Origin: Pseudofrankia saprophytica
GTDB taxonomy: Bacteria > Actinomycetota > Actinomycetes > Frankiales > Frankiaceae
Assembly (NCBI RefSeq): GCF_000235425.2
Contig: NZ_KI912267.1
Location: 442,375-482,314 of the forward strand
Direction: 5' to 3'
Length of the DNA stretch: 39,940 bases
Of this stretch, positions 31,283 to 38,601 are shown piece after piece. Made by a program: the position numbers and the translations under genes. Below the pieces are notes generated by a model. That model was not told where the DNA came from, searched no databases, and was given only the letters and a program-made list of their open reading frames with translations. The stretch's first letter is position 1. The number at the start of each line of letters is the position of its first letter.

Positions 31283-32590
31283 GTGACCGACGTAGTTGAT
31301 GACAGGGCGGGGGCCGCCGGCGGGGCGGAATCCCCTGGCGGGACGAACACGGGCGGCGAGGAACCGGTGCCCTCGCCCGAGCTGGGCCGGCGATGGCGGG
31401 CGGCCCGCGACGGCCTGGCGGTGGTCCATCTGGACGCGGCCGCGGCGGGCGCGACGAGCCAGGCCGTCGTCGACGCGCAGGCGACGCATCTGGCGGCCGA
31501 GGCGACGCTCGGCTCGTACGGCGCCCAGGAAGGCGCGGCCGAACGCCTCGCCGCGGCGCGGTCGGCCCTGGCCGGGCTGCTCGACCCGACGCTCACCGGG
31601 GCCGACGTCGCCTTCCATCACTGCGCGACCTCGGGATTCACCGCGCTGCTGGACGCCTGGCCGCTGCCGCCGGGCGGGCGGGTCGGGATCGTGCCGAGCG
31701 ACTTCTCCTCGAACCTGCTGGCGCTGCGCGCCCGCGCGCTGCGCGACGGCCTGGAACTCGTCGACCTGCCGGTGCTCCCCGACGGCCGGATCGACGTCGA
31801 CCGTCTCCGCCAAGGTGACGGTCCGGCAGCGCTGGACCGGCTGGACCTGGTGACGTTCCCCGAGATACCGAGCCAGCGGGGCCTCGTCCAGCCGACCGCG
31901 GCGGTGGCCGCGCTGTGCCGGGACGCCGAGGTACCGATGCTGCTCGACGTCGCGCAGTCGCTCGGCCAGGTCGACGTGGCCGCCGCCGGCGCCACCGGCG
32001 GCGTCTCGGCCTACGTCGGAACGTCACGCAAATGGCTGTGTGGCCCGCGCGGCGTCGGCTTCCTGGCCGTGCGGCCCGACTTCGTCGACCGGCTCGGCGT
32101 GCCCGCCCCGACGGGGTACACGGCCCGCTGGGAGCCCGACCCAGTTGCCCCGGGCGGCGGGCGGCTGGTCGCGTTCGGGGGTGTCGGCAGGTTCGACGTC
32201 GGCGAGGCGCCGGTCGCGGCCCGGGTAGGGCTCGCGGTCGCACTGGCCGAGCACGTCGAGGCGGGCCCGGAGCGGGTGCGCGCCCGCGTTCAGGCGCTGG
32301 GCGGGGCGGCCCGTCGGCGGCTCGACGCGGTCGCGGGCTGGCGGCTCGGCGAGGACCTCGATTCCCCGTCCGGGATCGTCACCCTCCGGCCGCCCTCCGG
32401 CGTCGACCCGGCGGCCGTCCGCGGCCGGCTCCAGCGCGAGGAGAACGTCCTCGCCACCGCCATCGACGAGACCCGGGCCCGTGACGCGGTCCCGGCGCTG
32501 CGCGTGAGCCCCCACGTCTACAGCACCCTCGCCGATCTCGACCGGTTCGCCGAGGCCCTGGAACGCGTCACCACCCGGCCCGCGCCCTAG
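31283..32590 (+). CDS. egtE: EgtE-like PLP-dependent lyase (class V aminotransferase fold)
   Basis: The 435-residue protein is collinear with hercynylcysteine sulfoxide lyase, the last enzyme of ergothioneine synthesis: HLDAAAAGATSQAVVDAQATH near the start (matches quoted as HLDAAAAGATSQ), EATLGSYGAQE, LDVAQSLGQVD with the pyridine-binding Asp222, and TSRKWLCGPRGVGFLAVRP with the PLP lysine Lys250. It ends LRVSPHVYSTLADLDRFAEA. An extra 30-residue Gly-rich leader is present. GTG 31283 has no clear ribosome site; CACTCT 6 nt upstream resembles a -10 box. No egtA, egtB, egtC or egtD gene is in the window, so the link to ergothioneine rests on similarity alone; cysteine desulfurase-like paralogs are the alternative. 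It is divergent from the quinone oxidoreductase. Confidence 0.75.
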   Translation: MTDVVDDRAGAAGGAESPGGTNTGGEEPVPSPELGRRWRAARDGLAVVHLDAAAAGATSQAVVDAQATHLAAEATLGSYGAQEGAAERLAAARSALAGLLDPTLTGADVAFHHCATSGFTALLDAWPLPPGGRVGIVPSDFSSNLLALRARALRDGLELVDLPVLPDGRIDVDRLRQGDGPAALDRLDLVTFPEIPSQRGLVQPTAAVAALCRDAEVPMLLDVAQSLGQVDVAAAGATGGVSAYVGTSRKWLCGPRGVGFLAVRPDFVDRLGVPAPTGYTARWEPDPVAPGGGRLVAFGGVGRFDVGEAPVAARVGLAVALAEHVEAGPERVRARVQALGGAARRRLDAVAGWRLGEDLDSPSGIVTLRPPSGVDPAAVRGRLQREENVLATAIDETRARDAVPALRVSPHVYSTLADLDRFAEALERVTTRPAP

Positions 32591-32677
32591 CCGAAGAGGT
32601 GTGCCGGCCGGCTGGCGTTCGGCGGGGCCTTCCCCGAAGATCCACGGAAATGGTCAAGGGACACAGGAGGCGCGGCG

Positions 32678-34282
32678 ATGGTCAGGCACCGAGAGGCCCC
32701 GGACGGGAACGGGGACGCGGCGCGGTCGCCGGCGCGGGAGCGGGCGGTCGCCGGCGGGTGGACTGGCGGGCCGCTAGGGCGGCGTGAGTTCCTCGGCGGG
32801 ACGCTCGCCGCCGCGGCCGCGACGGTCACCGGCGTGGCCGGGTGCCGGTCGGGGAGCGCGCCCCCTGCGCCGGGGGCGACCGCGACCGCGGCGGGGCCGC
32901 CGGCCCTGCCCGGCGTCGAGGAGATGGTGGGCTGGATCGAGCAGATCGTGGCCCAGGGGGTGCGCCGGCCCGGCTACCCGGCCGACACCTGGGTCGAGGG
33001 GTTCATCACGGCGAGGTTCCGCGAGCTCGGCCTGGTCGACGTGCACACGGAACCGGTGGCGGTCACCAGGTGGGAGCCGACGCGGTACTCGCTGGTGGCG
33101 ACCCCGGCGGGCGCGGCGCCGCGCGAGCTGAGGTGCTTCCCGGTACCGCTCGCCGCCCCGGCCGAGGGGCTCGACGTCGAGCTCGCGCGTTTCGACGAGG
33201 CGGTCCCGGGCGCCGTGGCGGGGCGAGCGGCGCTGGTCGACGCCAAGGTCGTCGCGCTGCCGCCCGCGCTGCCCGCCACCTTCGGGAGCGCTCCGAAGGA
33301 CTCCGCCCAGCGGGTGTACGACCCGGATGGCACGTTCGCCGGTGAGACGCAGGTCCTGCCGCTGCCCGCCGGTTCCGACGGCATCGCCCAGCAGGCCGTC
33401 GGGGCGGGCGCGGTCGCGTTCGTCGGGACGCTGCTTGACTACCCCGGCGACGACTGTCGCTACTACTTCCCGTACAACGGCCGCACGACCGCGATCCCCG
33501 GCGTGTGGATCAACGGGAGTGACGGCCGGTGGCTGGCTGACCAGCTCACCCGCGGGCCGGTCCGGATCCGCCTCGACGTCGCGGCCAGCACCGCGCCGGC
33601 CAGCAGCGACAACATCGTCGGTGACCTGCCGGGACCCGCGGGCGACGACGAGCTGGTGCTGGTCGGCTCGCACCACGACGGGCCATGGGCGTCGGCGGTC
33701 GAGGACGGCACCGGGATCGCCATGGTGCTCGCCCAGGCCGCCTACTGGGCGCGGGTTCCGGCGGCGAACCGACCCCATCGAATGCGCTTCCTGCTGCACG
33801 GCGGGCACTTCTACGGCGGTGCCGGGCTGGTCGACTACGTGGCGAAGCACCGCGCCGAGCTGGAGAAGGTCGTCCTCGAGGTGCACCTGGAGCACGCCGC
33901 CCGCGACATCGCCGAGCGCGACGGCCGGCTCGCGCCGACCGGCCGGTGCGTGCCCCGTTGGTTCTTCACCAGCAGGATCCCGGCGCTGGAGTCGACGGTC
34001 CACGACGCGCTCGTCGCCGAGCGGCTCGGCCGGTCGATGCTGCTGGCGCCGGACGCGTTCGGCCCGGCCCCGCTGTCCGACGGCGCCTTCTACCACACGG
34101 CCGGTGTCCCGATCGTCCAGTTCCTGTCCGCGCCCTGGTACCTGTTCGACGAGGCCGACACCCTCGACAAGGTCGACCGTGACAGCCTGCTGCCCATCGC
34201 CCGCGCCGTGATCCGCGTCATCGAGTCGACGCGGGGCATCACGGCGGCGAAGCTACGCGCGGGCCTCGTCACCCGTCAGTGA
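32678..34282 (+). CDS. Tat-exported M28-like hydrolase lipoprotein
   Basis: The 534-residue protein has a twin-arginine signal (RREFLGG at 35-41), a hydrophobic Ala-rich segment and the lipobox VAGC (Cys56), so it should be exported folded and lipid-anchored. The mature part follows the M28 layout with an inserted PA-like domain. Metal-site candidates are His332 and Asp334 (GSHHDG), Asp343 (VEDGTG), Glu405 (LEHAA) and His473 (FYHTAGVP). The Glu-Glu pair that supplies base and ligand in M28 aminopeptidases is missing: the position reads LLHGGHFYGG. The enzyme may use a different chemistry or be inactive. ATG 32678 has AGGAGG 8 nt upstream. It is convergent with the MBL hydrolase gene, 22 bp apart. 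Confidence 0.85.
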   Translation: MVRHREAPDGNGDAARSPARERAVAGGWTGGPLGRREFLGGTLAAAAATVTGVAGCRSGSAPPAPGATATAAGPPALPGVEEMVGWIEQIVAQGVRRPGYPADTWVEGFITARFRELGLVDVHTEPVAVTRWEPTRYSLVATPAGAAPRELRCFPVPLAAPAEGLDVELARFDEAVPGAVAGRAALVDAKVVALPPALPATFGSAPKDSAQRVYDPDGTFAGETQVLPLPAGSDGIAQQAVGAGAVAFVGTLLDYPGDDCRYYFPYNGRTTAIPGVWINGSDGRWLADQLTRGPVRIRLDVAASTAPASSDNIVGDLPGPAGDDELVLVGSHHDGPWASAVEDGTGIAMVLAQAAYWARVPAANRPHRMRFLLHGGHFYGGAGLVDYVAKHRAELEKVVLEVHLEHAARDIAERDGRLAPTGRCVPRWFFTSRIPALESTVHDALVAERLGRSMLLAPDAFGPAPLSDGAFYHTAGVPIVQFLSAPWYLFDEADTLDKVDRDSLLPIARAVIRVIESTRGITAAKLRAGLVTRQ

Positions 34283-34304
34283 TCTCGGGGCGGCCGCGGC
34301 CCGG

Positions 34305-35015
34305 TCAGCCGAAGGCCCGCAGCCACTGCTGCTGGTCGCGGAGACGGTAGACGATGTTGGTGGCGGTGACGTCGGCCATGGAGGCGCTGCGCAGCGGCGG
34401 CGAGTAGAAATGGCCCGGGTAGACGACCGGGTTGTCCGGGAGGGCGGCGAGCCGCTGCAGGCTCTCGTACATGTCCGCCGGGCTGCCGCCGGGGAAGTCG
34501 GTGCGGCCGCAGCCGTCGAGGAAGAGGGTGTCGCCGGCGACCAGCCGGCCGTCGACGAGGAAGCACTGGCTGCCCGGGGTGTGCCCGGGGGTGTGCAGCA
34601 GCCGGATCGGGATCGCGCCGACCTCGACCGTGTCGTCATGGTCGTGGGAGACGAGGTCCGTCTCGGAGACGCCGGTGACCCGCCGGACGAACTCGGCCTC
34701 GTTCTTGTGGACGTGCACCGGCGCCGGCGCCTTGGCCAGCACCTCCATGATCCCGGCGAGCGAGAAGCCCATCATGCTGCCGCCGACGTGGTCCGGGTGG
34801 TGGTGGGTGGCGAGCATGCCGACGAGCCGCATCCCGTCGGCCTCGAGGATCCCGAGCAGGTCGTCCGCCGCGTACGCCGGGTCGACGAGCACCGCCTCGC
34901 CGGTCTCCCGGTCCCCGATGGCGTAGCAGAAGTTGACCATCTGCGCGGCGACGGGGTCGCCGGCGGCGAAGTCCCGGCCCGACAGCAGCTGGCGAAAGTA
35001 AAGACGGTCGGCCAT
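34305..35015 (-). CDS. MBL-fold hydrolase (glyoxalase II / persulfide dioxygenase-like)
   Basis: The 236-residue protein has all metallo-beta-lactamase-fold ligands: THHHPDHVGG (His71, His73, Asp75, His76), LLHTPGHTPGS (His145), GDTLF (Asp162) and YPGHFYS (His202). The segment LDGCGRTDFPGG after Asp162 is typical of the glyoxalase II-like and ETHE1-like branches, which hydrolyse S-lactoyl thiols or oxidise persulfides. Which one applies cannot be decided. There is no signal peptide. The ATG at 35015 has no ribosome site but a TAGCCT box 7 nt upstream, suggesting a leaderless mRNA. It is divergent from the DUF5685 gene across 92 bp. Confidence 0.93.
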   Translation of the reverse strand: MADRLYFRQLLSGRDFAAGDPVAAQMVNFCYAIGDRETGEAVLVDPAYAADDLLGILEADGMRLVGMLATHHHPDHVGGSMMGFSLAGIMEVLAKAPAPVHVHKNEAEFVRRVTGVSETDLVSHDHDDTVEVGAIPIRLLHTPGHTPGSQCFLVDGRLVAGDTLFLDGCGRTDFPGGSPADMYESLQRLAALPDNPVVYPGHFYSPPLRSASMADVTATNIVYRLRDQQQWLRAFG

Positions 35016-35022
35016 GACCGCC

Positions 35023-35028
35023 AGGCTA
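35023..35028 (-). promoter_or_regulatory. -10 box (TAGCCT) of the leaderless MBL gene
   Basis: On the reverse strand TAGCCT fits TANNNT and ends 7 nt before the ATG at 35015. Confidence 0.5.
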
Positions 35029-35107
35029 ATCGTTCCCGACGATCGGCCAGGTGCCGTCCGACGGACACAGTACGGACAAAGCGGCGCTCGTCTGAGAAGG
35101 TACCGCC

Positions 35108-36301
35108 ATGTTCGGCATACTTCGGCCCTGCCGGCACCGCCTGGGCGAGGACCTCACCGCCGTCTGGATGTCCCACCTGTGCGGTATGTGCCTGACGCTG
35201 CGAGACCGGCAGGGTCACTGGGCGCGGGCCGCGACGAACGTCGACGGACTGGTGCTCTCGGTGCTGGTGGCCGCACAGACCGGCGAGGCGGCGACGAGGA
35301 AGGCCGGGCCGTGCGCCCTGCGCGGTCTGCGCACCGCCGAGGTGGCGACGCGGGACGACCCGGGCGCGATGCTCGCCGCCGCGGTCTCGCTGACCGCCGC
35401 CGCGACGAACGTCGACGACCACGTCGCCGACGGCGATGGGCCGTTCGCCCGCCGGCCGGTCGCGGCGCTCGCCGGCCGGTTCGCCGGCGCGGCCGCCCGT
35501 GGCGGCGCGAGCCTCGGCGCCGAGCTGAGCTTCGACGTGGACGCGCTGGCGCGCGCGGCCGGGCGGCAGCAGGCCGTGGAGGCCGCGGCCGGGCCGGGCA
35601 CGGCGCTGACCGCGGTGACCGCGCCGGCGGAGGAGGCCGCGTCTCGGGCGTTCGCGCACACGGCGGCGCTCGCGGGCCGGCCGGGCAACGCGGAGCCGCT
35701 CGCCGAGGTCGGCCGGCTGTTCGGCCGGCTCGCCCACCTGGTCGACGCGGTCGCCGACCAGGTGGCCGACGACGCCAGGGACGCCTGGAACCCGCTGACC
35801 GCCACCGGGACGACCCTCGCCCAGGCTCGGGCGCTGTGCGACGACGCGCTGCTCGGGATCGCGCTCGCCCTGCGCGACGTCGAGTTCGCCCCCGACCCGG
35901 GAGCCCCCGCGCGCACCGCCGCCCGCCGCAACCGGCATGCCCGCCTGGCGCACCTGCTGCTCGTCCACGAGCTGGAGCTGGCGGTCGACAACGCGTTCCG
36001 CGGCGCCCAGCCGCAGCCTGGCCGTCCGCCCGGCCCCGGCCGACCGGGTGGTCCGGGCGGTCCTGGCCCAGGGCGGCCGGGCCGCCGGGTCACCCTCCCG
36101 ACCTGTCTCGCCGCGGCCGGGATGTTCTGCACCTGTCAGATGTGCTGCGGCCACTACACGTCACCCTTCGACGGCCAGCAGAAGCAGGGCATCTGCTCCG
36201 GCAACTGCGGAGACTGCGGAGACTGCGGGGACTGCTGCCAAGGCTGCGGGGACTGCTGCGACTGTTGTGACGGTTGCGATGGTTGCGACTGCGGCTGTTG
36301 A
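35108..36301 (+). CDS. DUF5685 family protein with cysteine-rich tail
   Basis: The 397-residue protein begins FGILRPCRHRLGE then HLCGMCLTLRDRQG, the Cys-containing start that defines the actinobacterial DUF5685 family and could hold one metal. The middle is Ala-rich and helical (repeated TNVDDHVADGDG and RLAHLVDAVADQVADDARDAW). A Gly/Pro-rich linker at about 300-325 leads to a C-terminal domain with CTCQMCC and then 15 cysteines in the last 36 residues, in a Cys-Gly-Asp rhythm. ATG 35108 has GAGAAGG 7 nt upstream. The function of the family is unknown. The tail may bind a metal cluster or several metal ions; no export signal is visible. Confidence 0.88.
   Translation: MFGILRPCRHRLGEDLTAVWMSHLCGMCLTLRDRQGHWARAATNVDGLVLSVLVAAQTGEAATRKAGPCALRGLRTAEVATRDDPGAMLAAAVSLTAAATNVDDHVADGDGPFARRPVAALAGRFAGAAARGGASLGAELSFDVDALARAAGRQQAVEAAAGPGTALTAVTAPAEEAASRAFAHTAALAGRPGNAEPLAEVGRLFGRLAHLVDAVADQVADDARDAWNPLTATGTTLAQARALCDDALLGIALALRDVEFAPDPGAPARTAARRNRHARLAHLLLVHELELAVDNAFRGAQPQPGRPPGPGRPGGPGGPGPGRPGRRVTLPTCLAAAGMFCTCQMCCGHYTSPFDGQQKQGICSGNCGDCGDCGDCCQGCGDCCDCCDGCDGCDCGC
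36206..36298 (+). repeat. 9-bp tandem repeat encoding Cys-Gly-Asp units
   Basis: The 3' end of the DUF5685 gene is built from variants of TGCGGAGAC, at first exact and then degenerate, ending at the stop codon. The encoded protein alternates Cys with Gly-Asp, Cys-Asp or Gly-Asp-Gly, giving 14 of the 15 tail cysteines in 31 codons. Confidence 0.85.
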
Positions 36302-36398
36302 TGGTCGCGACTCCGACCACCGCCGTCGCGAAGCCGGGATTTCCTGCGGCTCTTATGCCGAGAAGGTTGGCCTCGTCACCGTCTGCTGAAATGGTGCG

Positions 36399-37202
36399 GT
36401 GCCTCCCCCTGCCCCCCCGCCTCCCCCCGATGCCCGCCCCCCGGACGACTCGTCGGAAAGCCCAGCTCTCGCCCCCCGCGGCGACGGTGAAGACAGCTCC
36501 GGCGATGTCGAGAAGCACTCAACCGACGGCGATCCGTGGTCGCCGGTAACCGTCGCGGCGGTAGATGATCACCCGATAGTGCTAGAAGGCCTGAGCGTGG
36601 CGTTGCGCCAACTGCCCGGTGTCGAGCTGGTCGCCACCGCCAGGTCGGCCGAGGAGCTGCTGGCCGGCCCGGGCCGGCATGCCGACGTCGTACTGCTGGA
36701 CCTCAGCCTCGGTGACGGAACGAACCCGCCGGACACCATCCGCCAGCTGATCGACCGCGGGATGGGTGTCGCGGTCTACAGCGCCACCGCCGACCCCGCG
36801 ACGGTGCGCCTGGCGATCCGCGCGGGCGCCGCCGCGTTCGTGGCCAAGACCGACCAGCTGGAGGATCTCGCCAGGGCGGTGCACGCGACCGCCGACGGCA
36901 CCGGCTGGATCTCGCCGTCGCTCGCATTCCTGCTGCTCACCGACGACGCCCCCGACCGACCCCGGCTGTCCGCCCAGGAAAGCCAGGCGCTGCAGCTCTA
37001 TGCGGCCGGCATGTCGATGAAGCGGGTCGCGAGCAAGATGGGCATCGCGGTGGAGACCGCCAAGCAGTACATCGACCGGGTCCGCAGGAAGTACCGCGAG
37101 ATCGGCCGCGAGGCCACCACCAAGATCGATCTTCTCCATCGCGCCGTGGAGGACGGCTACCTCGACCCACCCGGCCCCACCGGTCTGGGACCGCACGCCT
37201 GA
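36399..37202 (+). CDS. NarL/FixJ-type response regulator
   Basis: The 267-residue protein has a Pro-rich leader of about 48 residues, then a receiver domain with the acidic pair Asp56-Asp57 (VDDHP), phosphoacceptor Asp101 (LLDLSL) and Lys150 (FVAKTD). A LuxR-type helix-turn-helix follows at about 190-255 (LSAQESQALQLYAAGMS, TAKQYIDRVRRKYREIGR). It should activate or repress target promoters when phosphorylated by a histidine kinase. No kinase gene is in the window, so it is an orphan here or pairs with a kinase elsewhere. GTG 36399 is the only start in frame before the receiver that I find. It lies 97 bp after the DUF5685 gene and has its own terminator. Confidence 0.9.
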   Translation: MPPPAPPPPPDARPPDDSSESPALAPRGDGEDSSGDVEKHSTDGDPWSPVTVAAVDDHPIVLEGLSVALRQLPGVELVATARSAEELLAGPGRHADVVLLDLSLGDGTNPPDTIRQLIDRGMGVAVYSATADPATVRLAIRAGAAAFVAKTDQLEDLARAVHATADGTGWISPSLAFLLLTDDAPDRPRLSAQESQALQLYAAGMSMKRVASKMGIAVETAKQYIDRVRRKYREIGREATTKIDLLHRAVEDGYLDPPGPTGLGPHA

Positions 37203-37525
37203 CACCCTTGGGCATCGCGGCGTCACCCGGCGCGCGGATGTTGACCCGCGCGGGTGCCGGCAGGCTCGCGGGCTGCCGGCACCCGCCACGGCAGCGCCAG
37301 GCCGTACCCCGCGCACGGCCGGCGCCACCCAGCCGGTGACCATGGACGTCCTCCCCCAAGGCTGTCCTGGTCCCCCGAACCCGGCTGGTGCGACACCGAG
37401 TCTGCCGGAAACGGATAGTTCGGTCACGACCCCAATAGTCCCGCTTTCCCGTCCCCTATCAGGGGGTCATCCGGACCGGGCGGGCGATCCACGGCTGGGG
37501 TTACCTCGGCCGGGTCGTCAGCACC
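37203..37525. other. 323-bp intergenic gap between convergent genes
   Basis: Apart from the hairpin at 37250-37286 I see no gene or signal. The right half (37390-37470) is less G+C-rich than the surroundings but carries no recognisable promoter or RNA. Confidence 0.5.
37250..37286 (+). terminator. Perfect 14-bp terminator of the response regulator gene
   Basis: Bases 37250-37263 and 37273-37286 form a 14-bp G+C stem with a 9-nt loop, 47 nt after the response regulator stop. Confidence 0.85.
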
Positions 37526-38497
37526 TCAGCGGGGATCGTCGTCCGGCGGCCACAGCCACGACCCGCCGCGGCCGTCGCCATGGCCGTCCTCGCGTGGCCC
37601 TCTCCAACGCCCACGCCCCGGCCCCGGGCGGGCGAGCAGCGCGGCGGCGATGGCCAGCAGGCCGCCGACGAGGACCAGCCACAGCCCTGGCCCGATCACG
37701 GTGGTGGCCTCGATGCCCGACCCGGCCAGCAGCCCGCCGCCGCGCAGGTAGCCGATGTCGATCAACGCGACGAGCGTCGTGGCGAGGCCCGTGACACCCG
37801 AGAGGCCAGCGACCAGCCGGCCGGCGTGCCCGCCCGGCCGGGCGGCGAGGCCCGCCGCGGCGAGTCCCGTGAGGATCCCGAGGCCGAGCGTGAGCCGGCC
37901 GTGCTGGCCCGCGTCCAGCCCGGCGACCGAATATTCCATCAGTCCGAAGGCGCGCACCGTCGCCCAGGTCATCGTCGACGAGATCACCGTGAGCAGCGCC
38001 CCAGCCGTCGCCAGCGCCGCCGGCAGGACCAGTGCGGCCCAGCCCCGGGACCACCAGCCTGGCCGCGTTCGCGCCGTGGCGGCCGGCCGGGAGCCCGCGT
38101 CCACGGGTCCGCTCGCCGCGGCTCGGGCAGACGCCCCCGACTCCGGGTAGACGGCGTCCCAGCCCGGCCAGGCCACGGACGTGCCCGGCCGAGCCCATCG
38201 CGGGTCGGCGGTGGCAGCCGCCGCGGCGCGCCAGGCCGCCTTGGCCACCTGGACGCGGTGATCTGGGTCCCTTCCCTGCCTGCCGCCCTCGGCCTCGCCG
38301 GCGCGCGGCGTGCCTGGCCCCGTCCCGCCCCGCGTCTGCCCAGCCCGCCGGGGCTCGGTCCGCCGCGGCTCCGTCCGCCGGGAGCCGACGGCGCCCCGCG
38401 ACCCGGCGACGTCAGGCGCGCCCGGCACGGCGTGCGTATCGGGATCTGCCTGGAAGTCGGGCGCGTCCGCGCCTGGCGGAACCAGTTGCTCGGCCAC
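37526..38497 (-). CDS. Four-helix membrane protein with disordered N-terminus
   Basis: The 323-residue protein starts with about 150 Pro/Arg/Gly-rich residues and then has four membrane helices: a first around ALVLPAALATAGALLTVI, a second LTLGLGILTGLAAAGLA, a third around GRLVAGLSGVTGLATTLVA, and a fourth GPGLWLVLVGGLLAIAAALL. An extracytoplasmic segment with TWATVRAFG and GLDAGQHGRLTL joins the first two. The layout matches its neighbour at 38602-39930, suggesting duplication. It resembles the Trp-associated-type small membrane proteins of actinobacteria, but I cannot assign it. GTG 38497 is a tentative start; ATG 38557 adds 20 residues. Confidence 0.7.
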   Translation of the reverse strand: MAEQLVPPGADAPDFQADPDTHAVPGAPDVAGSRGAVGSRRTEPRRTEPRRAGQTRGGTGPGTPRAGEAEGGRQGRDPDHRVQVAKAAWRAAAAATADPRWARPGTSVAWPGWDAVYPESGASARAAASGPVDAGSRPAATARTRPGWWSRGWAALVLPAALATAGALLTVISSTMTWATVRAFGLMEYSVAGLDAGQHGRLTLGLGILTGLAAAGLAARPGGHAGRLVAGLSGVTGLATTLVALIDIGYLRGGGLLAGSGIEATTVIGPGLWLVLVGGLLAIAAALLARPGPGRGRWRGPREDGHGDGRGGSWLWPPDDDPR

Positions 38498-38601
38498 GGG
38501 TCGGTGGTACCACGGGTAACAATCCGATGCCCGTCGACCACCATGAGTAACCGACACCGAGGCCCAAACCGCCCAGGACCTCGACCGGGGGCGAAGGCGT
38601 C

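Noticed and set aside
30419-31813. Longer 464-codon frame for the quinone oxidoreductase starting at 31813
   Set aside because: The extra N-terminal 226 residues overlap the divergent EgtE-like gene and have no homology; ATG 31135 has a good ribosome site.
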